64,000 nucleotides of DNA. It comes from Brevibacillus_D fluminis_A. GTDB lineage: Bacteria; Bacillota; Bacilli; Brevibacillales; Brevibacillaceae. Positions 8,193-16,514 of this stretch are shown piece by piece. Both the position numbers and the translations under genes were made by a program. Below the pieces are notes generated by a model. The model was not told the DNA's origin, made no database searches, and was given only the letters and a program-made list of their open reading frames with translations. The first letter of the stretch is position 1. Each line of letters begins with the position of its first letter. Where the stretch lies: contig NZ_CM125436.1 in assembly GCF_052072235.1 (NCBI RefSeq), forward strand, positions 1,110,001 to 1,174,000, read 5' to 3'.

Positions 8193-9240
8193 ATGAACAG
8201 CGAAAAAACAACTTTGTAGCAACGGTTCACCTTATGGCCTCTGATTTTTGTTGGTCTCGCTGCGATTTCTCCAGGGACAGTTTTAACCACATTCGGCATT
8301 GCCGCACAAACTTCACACGGCATGGTTCCGGCATCCTATCTGATCGCGCTGGCGGTCCTGCTGTTTACGGTTTACAGCTACGGCCGGATTGTCAAGATGT
8401 ATCCGGCGGCAGGCTCAGCCTATACGTACATGTAAAAGGCGCTCAACCCTCATCTCGGCTTTATCGTAGGCTGGGGACTTCCATCCGATTATTTGTTCAT
8501 GCCGATGGTGAACTATCTGATTTTTGGCATCTTTCTTTCCGCGTGGTTCCCGTCGATCCTGTTTTATGTGTGGGCGCTTGCCCTGATCATCTTGGTGACT
8601 TTTATCAACATCAGAGGCGTCAAGCTGGCGACCAGCATGAATATGAGCACCAGCATCTATGGCGTACTCACGGTCTTTTTCTTCACGATTCTTTCTTTTA
8701 AAAGCGCGATCAGCGGGGTGGGAACGGTTCAGGTGATCACGTCGCTGCCATTCTTCAATCCCGACGTATCGCTGTCAATTGTCGTGGCGGGCGCATCCTT
8801 GCTTTGCTTTTCGTTCCTCGGATTCGATTTGATCGCCACGCTGACGGAGGAGACCGTCGATGCCAAAAACACGATTCCAAAAGCGATAATGATCGTCGTT
8901 CTCTTGGTTGGCGTGCTGTTCGTCCTTGTCTCCTATGCGATGCAGATCGCTCATCCTGACTATCTATCGTTTAAAAATCCGGATTCGGCCGCCTTGGAAA
9001 TCGCCGCTAGCGTCGGAGGGGAATGGTTCGTCGCATTTGTCCTGGGGAAAACGGTCATGGGCACATTGGGCTCCGGTTCAGCCGCGCATATGGGCGCCTC
9101 CTGCTTGTTGTATGCGATGGGCCGAGATCGCGTTTTGCCGAAAAAGGTGTTCGGCTATCTGCATCCGACGTACAAAACGCCGACCATCAATATTCTTCTC
9201 GTCAGCGCATTCTCCTTGCTCGCGCTGGTTCTCCGCCCGT
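8193..9240 (+). pseudogene. APC-family amino acid permease, broken by two stops and truncated
   Basis: An ATG at 8193 preceded by GAGGAGGATTTC opens a frame that matches the intact permease at 49725 throughout (for example GIAAQTSHGMVPASYLIAL, AAGSAYTY, DYLFMPMVNYLIF, GASLLCFSFLGFD, PDSAALEI). It is interrupted by TAG at 8217-8219 and TAA at 8433-8435; the second stands where the paralogue has Gln (AYTYAQKA versus AYTYM*KA). Similarity to the paralogue ends abruptly at about 9235 (after NILLVSAFSLLALVL), where the sequence changes to an unrelated antisense remnant. About the last 120 codons are missing. The operator in front is still intact, suggesting recent loss. Confidence 0.9.
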
Positions 9241-9395
9241 TCCATCGCTCTTCTCAAAAATTCTTCATGTGTGATTTCTCCGTTCAAGCTCATACGGACC
9301 AGTTCTTCATCCGATTCGGTGGCCGCTATCCCCTCGATCTCCAGCTAAGCTTTTGCCATTCTCATAGTTTCAGTAATCCGGATCTGCCTACTCAT
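9235..9395 (-). pseudogene. Remnant of a VbhA-type antitoxin (Fic toxin partner)
   Basis: On the minus strand GGGGGAGGG leads into ATG at 9395 and MSRQIRITETMRMAKA, a TAG at 9347-9345, then LEIEGIAATESDEELVRMS and LNGEITHEEFLRRAMERA. This size and pattern (LEIEG...GEIT.EE...R) fits VbhA-type antitoxins that precede Fic-domain AMP-transferase toxins. No Fic gene follows, because the frame runs into the truncated permease at about 9235. A short upstream frame (ATG at 9453, ending 9388) overlaps the antitoxin start and looks like the end of another lost gene. Family assignment is from memory of the motif and is moderate. Confidence 0.45.
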
Positions 9396-9579
9396 CAAAA
9401 CCCTCCCCCTCTATGCGTTCTACTAGCGAAATGTAGCCTTTATCTTTTTCCATAAATTGCAGTAGCCTTCACAAACCAAGTCGCAGCGCGACTTTCAGGT
9501 AGGCAGTAACCTACTTAATATCCTGCACTTACGCACGAATTGCCCAGAATGGGGCCAATTCGGACGCCCATCGTAGCTG

Positions 9580-9796
9580 CTATGCAGTCAAAAACTCATC
9601 AGCGTCTTGGAAGTTAAAAACGGAATGCACCGGCTCAACATTTTCTCTTACACATTTCTCGACGACATGATCCATGACATCGACAGCCTCCGGATACACC
9701 GCTACCGGCTCATCACAAAATTCGTTTGCTGTTGATTAGGCGCTGGACCATCGTTTCTTTAAAATGCATCTCGCTACTACACACTGGACATTTCAA
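9580..9796 (-). pseudogene. Remnant of a small zinc-ribbon protein, frameshifted
   Basis: AGGAG precedes TTG at 9796. The frame reads LKCPVCSSEMHFKETMVQR then stops after SKRIL; shifting one base restores CDEPVAVYPEAVDVMD, HVVEKCVRENVEPVH and SVFNFQDADEFLTA up to the stop at 9580. The N-terminal CPxC pair resembles YgiT-type zinc fingers of antitoxins. The stretch 9397-9579 between this and the VbhA remnant contains no readable gene. Confidence 0.4.
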
Positions 9797-9913
9797 AGCG
9801 AACATCTCCTTAATATTCAATTATTCAAAATCCCAAGCGTTCCGTCCAAAACGGGGAGGAAGAATGGATGCAATCTAGGGTTCCCCTGATTTCCACAACC
9901 TTTCACTAAAACA

Positions 9914-9956
9914 GTAACAGCCAGTGTCCATGAAGAGTGGACAAACTGGCTGTTAC
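9914..9956. other. Long two-part hairpin in the intergenic region before 10098
   Basis: GTAACAGCCAGT pairs perfectly with ACTGGCTGTTAC (12 bp), and inside it GTCCA pairs with TGGAC. On the minus strand it is followed by TGTTTTAG, so it could terminate leftward transcription. Otherwise 9797-10097 holds nothing I can call. Confidence 0.5.
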
Positions 9957-10097
9957 ACCCAAAAATCAATATCTCGTCCTAGCTTCTGTTTTCTCCATTT
10001 TTCGTTTATGCAACAAATTCCATTTTCGTCTCGTCATAATTAATGTCGGATGGGAAAAAATTCAAGATTATATTTGATCAACATTGGAGGGATTCAA

Positions 10098-10763
10098 TTG
10101 ATACAAAAACTACTTTCATTCAAACTTCTGGTACTCATGTGTGTCATGTGGAGTGGTCTAGCAGCGAATGTAATTGCAGCAAGTAACGTTACTGTCCAAA
10201 CAAAGCCCGCTATTCAACACATGGTTGTATTGTCTAAAGCTATAGATAATACTATTACACTGGAAGAAACATGGTATAACCCGCAAAACTCTGATATTCG
10301 AATCGATTACGTTTATCTACCATTTTTAAATAGTAACAAGGTAGAGAGTTGGAAGAGGATTGAAACGCAGGGTGGAAAATTAAGATATGAATTGAAGAAT
10401 ATAAAAGGAACAGTGACCGAAGAAACACAAACGGTTAAATACGTAAATAACCCATATTCACTTACTCATTCCATGTTTAAAACTATCGCTAGTGGTTATC
10501 AAACAAAGGACTGGAGTTATGTAGGAAGTACAGTATTAAACGGGAAGGAAGTTAAAAAGGTCAAACGAATTGTAGCAATAAAAAGTGATCCTAATGTAGA
10601 AATAGCCTATCTTGATCCAGTTACATGTATACCCAGTAAAGTAGAAATGTTCGCGGGAGGAAACTATATCACGCCAGTTTTGACCAAACTGTATTATTAT
10701 GATGAAATTACAACTTCCAGTGAAGACATTTTTGCAGTTCCAACAAAATTTAAAACGAATTGA
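10098..10763 (+). CDS. Secreted hypothetical protein, AT-rich gene
   Basis: The start is the TTG at 10098, because GGAGGG lies 7 nt upstream; the ATG at 10050 has no ribosome binding site. The 221-residue product begins with a signal peptide (IQKLLSFKLLVLMCVMWSGL, cleavage likely after VIAA). The rest is polar and beta-rich (HMVVLSKAIDNTITLEETWY, DWSYVGSTVLNGKEVKKVKR), somewhat like outer-membrane lipoprotein carrier or MucB-type folds, but I do not recognise the family. The base composition is clearly more AT-rich than the flanks, suggesting acquisition. A strong terminator follows. Confidence 0.75.
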   Translation: MIQKLLSFKLLVLMCVMWSGLAANVIAASNVTVQTKPAIQHMVVLSKAIDNTITLEETWYNPQNSDIRIDYVYLPFLNSNKVESWKRIETQGGKLRYELKNIKGTVTEETQTVKYVNNPYSLTHSMFKTIASGYQTKDWSYVGSTVLNGKEVKKVKRIVAIKSDPNVEIAYLDPVTCIPSKVEMFAGGNYITPVLTKLYYYDEITTSSEDIFAVPTKFKTN

Positions 10764-10769
10764 AAAGAG

Positions 10770-10807
10770 AAAAAGCGGCGTTTGGATGACCAACGCCGCT
10801 TTTTTTA
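10770..10807. terminator. Bidirectional rho-independent terminator
   Basis: AGCGGCGTT and AACGCCGCT form a perfect stem flanked by A-run and T-run, so it works on both strands for the convergent genes at 10098 and 10808. Confidence 0.9.
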
Positions 10808-11791
10808 TTAGACGTATTCGTAAAATTTCTTGATCCGGTCTCTCATGCCGGAAAGAGACAAAATTAACGACGTAGTGTTGGCATAAAATACGAAGTCACT
10901 CGTGTGAGTATTAGAGAGGTCAATAAAAGCGTCTTCGTATTGCTGATACAGCGAACTTTTACTATTCAGTACGTTTGAATCCATTTCCATAACCGCACCG
11001 ATGATCGCCGTAGCGTTGGATGCTCGTCCGCCAGCAACTGGTTTGTAGTCTAAATCAACAACAGCGCCATTAATATTGAAATCATCCCGAATAGAAAGTG
11101 ATTTCTTAACAGCGGTGATAGTTCTTGCATCACAGTTATCACCAGCATGGAAGTAATAAGCGGGTTGGATCAAAATGTGGTCAAAGATGTTTGTCCGGTT
11201 GGCAATAATACCCAAGTTCTTGATGATGTTTTTCGCGTTAGCGCCAAAACCATAGTATGGGCACCACATAAACTGCTTATTTAACGAGCGAATGTATGTT
11301 GAAACATCACTCATTAACTTTACAGTCTGGGTTGCTGTCGGATTTGAGGGGTCGACTACGGTATCAAGAGGTTGCACAGCTTCCATGGTATAGTAAAACC
11401 CACAAAAATTAGACTTGTTCGCCCCGTTGCTAATCGCAACCTCCATCATTTTATCGATGTAGTTTTTATATACACCGATGAAAGCACTAGCATTGTCATA
11501 GGCAGTTTTAGTGCTATCAAGAAGAGGTACTCCAACCCACACTTTTCTGCCAGTACCTGATGCGAGCCAGTTTTTCCAAAATGTGTCCATTGCAGTAGCG
11601 CAATCATTGATGATTTGTTTCTGCCCAGCGCTATCACCGTACCTAAATTTTTGATTACCTATTACAAGCACATAATCGCGAACGCCCATATCGGAAAGAG
11701 CAGTGATTTGATCCTTTGTAACTGTTTCATAACCACTTCCAATGTACACCAAGAGACCAGAAGTTTGACCAGGTAATGTACCAGCTGGCAT
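10808..11791 (-). CDS. DUF4855-like protein, probable TIM-barrel glycoside-hydrolase fold
   Basis: 327 residues, ATG preceded by GGAGGAATGAAAT. There is no signal peptide. The order of motifs (LVYIGSGYETVTKDQI, FCGFYYTMEAVQPLD, STYIRSLNKQFMWCPYYGF, FDHILIQPAYYFHAGDN) matches the layout I know from DUF4855 proteins: a Glu-containing strand end, then a F-x-W-x-P-Y-Y strand, then an F-D-x-x-x-x-Q-P strand. Such proteins are thought to act on polysaccharide, but the substrate is unknown. It is AT-richer than neighbouring DNA and lies inside a decayed region, suggesting acquisition. The assignment is from memory of the family. Confidence 0.6.
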   Translation of the reverse strand: MPAGTLPGQTSGLLVYIGSGYETVTKDQITALSDMGVRDYVLVIGNQKFRYGDSAGQKQIINDCATAMDTFWKNWLASGTGRKVWVGVPLLDSTKTAYDNASAFIGVYKNYIDKMMEVAISNGANKSNFCGFYYTMEAVQPLDTVVDPSNPTATQTVKLMSDVSTYIRSLNKQFMWCPYYGFGANAKNIIKNLGIIANRTNIFDHILIQPAYYFHAGDNCDARTITAVKKSLSIRDDFNINGAVVDLDYKPVAGGRASNATAIIGAVMEMDSNVLNSKSSLYQQYEDAFIDLSNTHTSDFVFYANTTSLILSLSGMRDRIKKFYEYV

Positions 11792-12080
11792 ATTTCATTC
11801 CTCCAATAATGTATGATAACGACTGATTTGACCGGTCATTTCGTCGTTTCATCAATAAAGGAGAAAAATTGGGGGATTTAACAACCAGATACAAAAATTT
11901 TTTCAAAAGATTTCTTGGCCGGTACTTTTCGCAGCTGCTGCTTCCAGCATAAACGCCTCATGGGCTTGCTCGATCAGCGTAATGGAAGTGGACCGTTACG
12001 TCCACGCGTCGCATGTCTGCGAGGGCGTTCTTCAAACTGGACACAGCACACCCTAGGCTATCAGCGATCGTCGCGAGCGG

Positions 12081-12570
12081 TCAGAAAACGTTCCATTTGC
12101 GACTCAACTCGGTTTTCGTAACCGCCAGATCGGATTCAACCCGTTTTTTCTCGAGTGTATTTGCATAGGTCAAAATGTTGAGTCGTGCATAAAATGCCGG
12201 ATCAAGCTTGTCTTATACATCATTGCGATAAGCTTGTTTCATTTCTACAATAGGGTGCCTATGCGTTAGGATATGCCCCAATTGCATATCGACTTTTCCA
12301 TTTGCAGCGGTCGCTGAAAGGTATCGAGTAAGTCAAGCACAGTCTCCGGAGTCAACTGCAATCGTAAATATGAAATTGGTAAGCCGTCAGGATCAAAGAC
12401 GATATTCTTCCCGTTCACAGTAACAAAACCAGGATCTGATGCCGCGAAACCCTCATCATTTTCTTCATGGCATCAAACAATTCGGCAGTTGCCGGAATAC
12501 CGGAACGAGCGAATGCACTCAGCAAATAGAACGTGTAAATCACATCATGACCAAGAGCATGGCATGTTCC
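12081..12570 (-). pseudogene. Multiply broken gene of unknown family
   Basis: No open frame is intact between 11792 and 12712, but the minus strand strings together protein-like pieces in shifting frames: GHDVIYTFYLLSAFARSGI, then GKNIVFDPDGLPISYLRLQL and TPETVLDLLDT, then GKVDMQLGHILTHRHPIVEM, a TAA at 12215-12213, and DKLDPAFYARLNILTYANTL, EKKRVESDLAVTKTELSRKW up to the stop at 12081. At least two frameshifts and one nonsense change are needed. I do not recognise the family. Bases 11792-12080 show only weak traces on the same strand. Confidence 0.5.
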
Positions 12571-12623
12571 GATTTCCTCGCCTCCACTACCACAACCTCC
12601 CTCCCAAAAAGAAAGCCCCCCTC

Positions 12624-12673
12624 TTGAAAATTACCCAAACATATTGTAATGTAAAATTGTCGACAATCGACAT
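12624..12673 (+). promoter_or_regulatory. Promoter region of the mdc operon with GntR-type operator (site 3)
   Basis: TTGAAA (12624-12629) is a candidate -35 and TAATGT (12647-12652) a -10 with 17 bp between. The inverted repeat TTGTCGA-CAA-TCGACAT (12657-12673) follows at once. It also contains the perfect 12-bp palindrome ATTGTCGACAAT (12656-12667), which differs only in its two central bases from the Acinetobacter MdcY operator ATTGTATACAAT as I remember it. Confidence 0.75.
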
Positions 12674-12712
12674 TAAGGTTGCTATAAACGATAAAATCCA
12701 GAGGAGAATCCG

Positions 12713-13645
12713 ATGAACACGGCATTCCTTTTTCCCGGTCAAGGTTCGCAGCGTCCCAACATGCTGCATGATTTGCCTGAACATTCAGATGCTTCGCGGA
12801 CGCTTCAAGAAGCGAGCGAGGTGTTGGGTGAGGATATTCTCACCTATGATACGGCAGAGAAGTTACAATCCACCCGGTTTGTTCAGCTTAGTCTGCTCGT
12901 CGCCGGTGTCGCAGTTTCCCGTGCCTTGCAAGCGGAGGGGGCGATCCCCGACATGGTCGCCGGACATTCTGTGGGGGCATTTGGGGCTGCGGTTGCGGCC
13001 GGATCATTGGCTTTTCAGGATGCGATCGCGCTGGTCAAGCTGCGCGGGGAGCTGATGGAGCAGGCTTATCCGAACGGGTATGGAATGGGTGTCATCTTGG
13101 GATTGAGCGAACGGCGTGTACACGAACAGATCGAACGCTGTTCTACAGCCGACTCGCCCGTCTATGTTGCCAACCTGAACGCACCTGACCAGATTACCGT
13201 TTCCGGTGTGCTTGCAGGATTGGACAGCGTGCTTGCGCATGCGCGGGTGGCAGGAGCGCGCAAGGCGCAGCTTTTGCATGTGAGCGTGCCGTCTCACTGT
13301 GTTCTGATGGAAGGCGTCGCCCGACAGCTGGAAGCGGCTTTGGAACGGATCCCCTTACATACGCCGCGCATTCCTTATGCAGGCAACCGTACGGCGAGGC
13401 TTTTGCGCACAGCGGAAGCGATTCGCGAGGATTTGGCGGCGAGCGTGGCGGCAGCGGTTCGTTGGCATGACGCTACTTCCCTTTTGTACGAGTTGGGCGC
13501 CCGGCTTTTTGTAGAGATGCCGCCAGGGCACGTATTGACGGATCTGGCTGCGTATGCGTTCCCTGATGCGCGCTGTGTCGCCATCGCGGAGCGCGGTGTC
13601 AAGGCAGCGGTTTTGTTCACAAGGCGAATGAGCGAAAACGGATAG
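12713..13645 (+). CDS. mdcH: Malonate decarboxylase epsilon subunit, malonyl-CoA:ACP acyltransferase
   Basis: 310 residues with AGAGGAGAATCCG before the ATG. It is a FabD-type acyltransferase: oxyanion-loop GQGSQ (9-13), nucleophile elbow GHSVG with Ser86, and catalytic His195 in SVPSHC. In malonate decarboxylase systems MdcH loads the acyl-carrier subunit with malonyl and so starts the cycle. It is the first gene of the operon here, whereas in the classical mdcABCDEFGH order it is last. Its promoter holds operator site 3. Confidence 0.93.
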   Translation: MNTAFLFPGQGSQRPNMLHDLPEHSDASRTLQEASEVLGEDILTYDTAEKLQSTRFVQLSLLVAGVAVSRALQAEGAIPDMVAGHSVGAFGAAVAAGSLAFQDAIALVKLRGELMEQAYPNGYGMGVILGLSERRVHEQIERCSTADSPVYVANLNAPDQITVSGVLAGLDSVLAHARVAGARKAQLLHVSVPSHCVLMEGVARQLEAALERIPLHTPRIPYAGNRTARLLRTAEAIREDLAASVAAAVRWHDATSLLYELGARLFVEMPPGHVLTDLAAYAFPDARCVAIAERGVKAAVLFTRRMSENG

Positions 13646-13678
13646 AAACGCTACAACGATAGGAAGGGAGTAATCCGC

Positions 13679-15344
13679 ATGATGCAGAGCAGCAAGGAAA
13701 GCACGTCAGCCGGGCGAAGCTGGACGCGCCGCCGTGACGAGAAGGCGCGAAGGCTTCAGCGTGCACAGCGCTTCACGGTGGGGAATCGCATCCCGACTGA
13801 CCGGATCGTGGAGGCGCTCGAGGTGCTGCTGGCCCCCGGCGATCGGGTCGTTTTGGAAGGAAACAATCAAAAGCAAGCCTCTTTTTTATCGATGGCGCTT
13901 GCGCAAGTCGATGCAGGCAAAGTGAACAAGCTGCACATGATCATGTCCAGCATTTCCCGTCGGGAGCATCTCGACATTTTTGAAAAAGGGATCGCCGAGA
14001 AAATCGATTTCTCCTACGCGGGAACGCAAAGCTTGCGGGTGGCGCAAATGTTGGAGGACGGCATTCTTGAAAATGGGAGAAATCCATACGTATCTCGAAT
14101 TGTTCGGCCGGCTGTTTATCGACCTGATTCCCAATGTGGCGCTGGTCGCGGCGGATAAGGCCGATGCCGCAGGCAATTTGTACACCGGTCCCAATACGGA
14201 GGAGACGCCTGCGATCGTCGAGGCGACGGCGTTTAAAGACGGAATCGTCATCGCGCAGGTCAATGAGCTGACGGATGAGCTGCCGCGCGTTGACATCCCG
14301 GGCTCCTGGATCGATTTCGTCGTGGTGGCCGACAAGCCCTATCAGCTTGAAGCTCTTTTTACAAGAGATCCGCGCCACATCACCGAGCTGCAGATTTTGA
14401 TGGCGATGATGACGATTCGGGGCATTTACGAGCGGCACAACGTCCAATCGCTGAACCACGGGATCGGCTACAACACGTCCGCAATCGAGCTTTTGCTGCC
14501 GACATACGGCGAGCAGCTTGGGCTTAAGGGGAAAATTTGCAAGTATTGGGCGCTCAATCCGCATCCGACCTTAATTCCTGCGATTGAAAGCGGGTGGGTG
14601 GACAGTGTGCACTGTTTTGGCGGCGAGGTCGGCATGGAGCAGTATGTGGCGGCCCGGCCGGATGTCTTCTTCACGGGGCGGGATGGGAGCCTTCGTTCCA
14701 ATCGGGCTTTGTCACAGGTAGCCGGCCAATATGCGGTGGACCTGTTCATCGGCTCGACGCTGCAAATGGATGGGGACGGCAATTCATCCACCGTGACGGC
14801 AGGGCGTCTATCCGGTTTCGGCGGGGCGCCGAATATGGGGCATGACCCGCGCGGCCGCCGCCATTCCACACCGGCATGGCTTGACATGATGACGGCGGAC
14901 GATCCGCTCGCGCGCGGCAAAAAGCTGGTGGTGCAGATGGTGGAAACGTTCCAGGCTGGCAATGCGCCCGTGTTCGTGGAGTCGCTCGACGCGATCCAGG
15001 TGGGCCGCGATGCCAAGCTGGCGACGACGCCCGTGATGATCTATGGAGACGATGTGACACACGTGGTGACGGAAGAAGGAATCGCGTATCTCTATAAAGC
15101 GCAAAGCTTGGAGGAGCGCAGACAGGCGATCGCGGCAATCGCCGGGGTGACCCCGATCGGCTTGCAGCATGATCCGCGTCTGACCGAATCGCTGCGCCGC
15201 GATGGGCTGGTAGCGCTGCCGGAAGATTTGGGCATTCGCCGGACGGAAGCCAAGCGTTCCTTGCTTGCGGCCAAAAGTGTGGATGATTTGGTGGAATGGT
15301 CGGGCGGCTTGTACCAGCCCCCGGCCAAATTCCGCAGTTGGTGA
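13679..15344 (+). pseudogene. mdcA: Malonate decarboxylase alpha subunit (acetyl-ACP:malonate ACP transferase), frameshifted
   Basis: GGGAG precedes the ATG at 13679. Frame one encodes the N-terminus (GDRVVLEGNNQKQASFL, AQMLEDGILE) and frame two continues with MGEIHTYLELFGRLF, FTRDPRHI and GGAPNMGHDPRGRRHSTPA to 15344. The switch is at the AAAA run 14070-14073: removing one A gives LEMGEIHTYLELFG and a protein of about 554 residues, the normal family length. MdcA exchanges acetyl for malonyl on the carrier protein. As written the gene yields only a truncated product plus a possible restart at ATG 14073. The change may be a true mutation, a sequencing error in a homopolymer or, less likely, programmed frameshifting. 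The rest of the coding sequence looks well preserved. Confidence 0.9.
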
Positions 15345-15346
15345 GC

Positions 15347-16210
15347 ATGATGAGTCGGCAAAACGTATGGCTGCCAGCAGAGCGCTGTGGTGAAAGGCTG
15401 TCGCAAGCGGCGGTAAGCGCCTTGATCGAAGAAGCGGAGCTGACGCCGAAGCCGGGCCTGGTCGATCTGGCGAGCAGCGGCTCCCATGCGGATATGGACA
15501 TCGATTTGATGCGGCGTTCCGCTTGGTCATTGGCGCAGGCGTTTCGGGAGATGGCGGAGGCCGCCTTTTCGCAAGCGCCGAGCCAGTGGCTTCGCGAGCG
15601 GCTCGCGGCAATCGGGCGAGCCGGGGAGAGCGTGATGATGCAGGCGACCGGCGGTGTCAATACGCACAAAGGAGCGATCTGGGCGCTCGGCTTGCTGACC
15701 GCTGGCGCCGCCATCGAAGGAGAGGATGCCGCTCCCGGGCAGATTGCCAAAACGGCTGGCGAGATCGCTCGCTTTCCCGATCGCTTTACCCCGGCTGGCA
15801 TCACAAACGGAGCGCGGGTGCGGCAGCGGTACGGAGTGCGGGGAGCCGCCGAAGAAGCGCAGCAAGGGTTTCCGCACGTGATTTCGCTCGGCTTGCCTGC
15901 ATTGCAGGAAGCCCGCGCGCGAGGGGCAGCGGAGGCGGAGGCGAGGCTCGATGCGCTGGTCGCCCTGATCGCTTCCGTCGATGACACGTGCATTTTGCAT
16001 CGGGGCGGTGAGGAGGCGCTGCGGGAGGCGAAAAAAGGCGCCCGCGCAGTGCTGCAGGCTGGCGGCACTTCAACGGAAGCAGGGCGGCGTGCCCTCGTAC
16101 GATTGGATGGACTGCTGACAAGCAGCAACGCATCCCCGGGGGGAAGCGCCGATTTGCTTGCAGCCACTTTGTTTCTCGATCGCTTGCATAATGTGACTGG
16201 AGGGGTTTGA
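15347..16210 (+). CDS. mdcB: Triphosphoribosyl-dephospho-CoA synthase
   Basis: The start at ATG 15347 lies 2 nt after the mdcA stop, giving 287 residues; a longer start would run into mdcA. CitG/MdcB-family motifs are clear: EAELTPKPGLVDLASSGSH, TGGVNTHKGAIWALG and SPGGSADLLA near the end. The enzyme makes 2'-(5''-triphosphoribosyl)-3'-dephospho-CoA from dephospho-CoA and ATP, the precursor of the prosthetic group on MdcC. It is translationally coupled to its neighbours. Confidence 0.93.
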   Translation: MMSRQNVWLPAERCGERLSQAAVSALIEEAELTPKPGLVDLASSGSHADMDIDLMRRSAWSLAQAFREMAEAAFSQAPSQWLRERLAAIGRAGESVMMQATGGVNTHKGAIWALGLLTAGAAIEGEDAAPGQIAKTAGEIARFPDRFTPAGITNGARVRQRYGVRGAAEEAQQGFPHVISLGLPALQEARARGAAEAEARLDALVALIASVDDTCILHRGGEEALREAKKGARAVLQAGGTSTEAGRRALVRLDGLLTSSNASPGGSADLLAATLFLDRLHNVTGGV

Positions 16211-16211
16211 G

Positions 16212-16514
16212 ATGGAGACATTGACTTTTTTGTATAAAGCGACCAAACCGATGACGCGGTGCGCACACGTGGGTGTGGTCGGTTCCGGCGACCTGGAGAT
16301 TTTGTTCGAGCCTTCTGCAGAACCGCAGACACATGTCGTGGTGCGGACGGGAGCCGTTGGCTTCGGCGAGACGTGGAAGGCGGTGCTGGATCGTTTTTTC
16401 ACCGTGAACGATGTGGCGGCGAAGGTGACGATCAACGATTTTGGCGCGACGCCGGGCGTTGTCTCGATGCGCCTCGCACAAGCGTTGGAGGTGGGCTGGT
16501 ATGAGGGAAACTAG
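16212..16514 (+). CDS. mdcC: Malonate decarboxylase acyl carrier protein (delta subunit)
   Basis: 100 residues, starting 1 nt after the mdcB stop with GGAGGGGTTTGAG as ribosome binding site. The prosthetic-group serine is visible as Ser25 in GVVGSGDLEILFEP, the same position as in described MdcC proteins. The C-terminal DFGATPGVVSMRLAQ segment is also typical. It carries the phosphoribosyl-dephospho-CoA arm on which malonyl is decarboxylated to acetyl. The next gene overlaps its end by 14 nt. Confidence 0.94.
   Translation: METLTFLYKATKPMTRCAHVGVVGSGDLEILFEPSAEPQTHVVVRTGAVGFGETWKAVLDRFFTVNDVAAKVTINDFGATPGVVSMRLAQALEVGWYEGN

Noticed and set aside
8193..8435. Stop-codon readthrough or recoding in the permease
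   Set aside because: Two different stops (TAG and TAA) and a missing 3' end point to a pseudogene, not recoding.
14066..14080. Programmed frameshifting in mdcA
   Set aside because: There is no classical slippery heptamer with a downstream structure that I can see, and other mdcA genes do not need it; mutation or sequencing error is simpler.
14746..16332. A 528-codon open frame on the minus strand across mdcA and mdcB
   Set aside because: It is the GC-rich shadow of well-recognised genes on the other strand, has no start signal and matches no known family.
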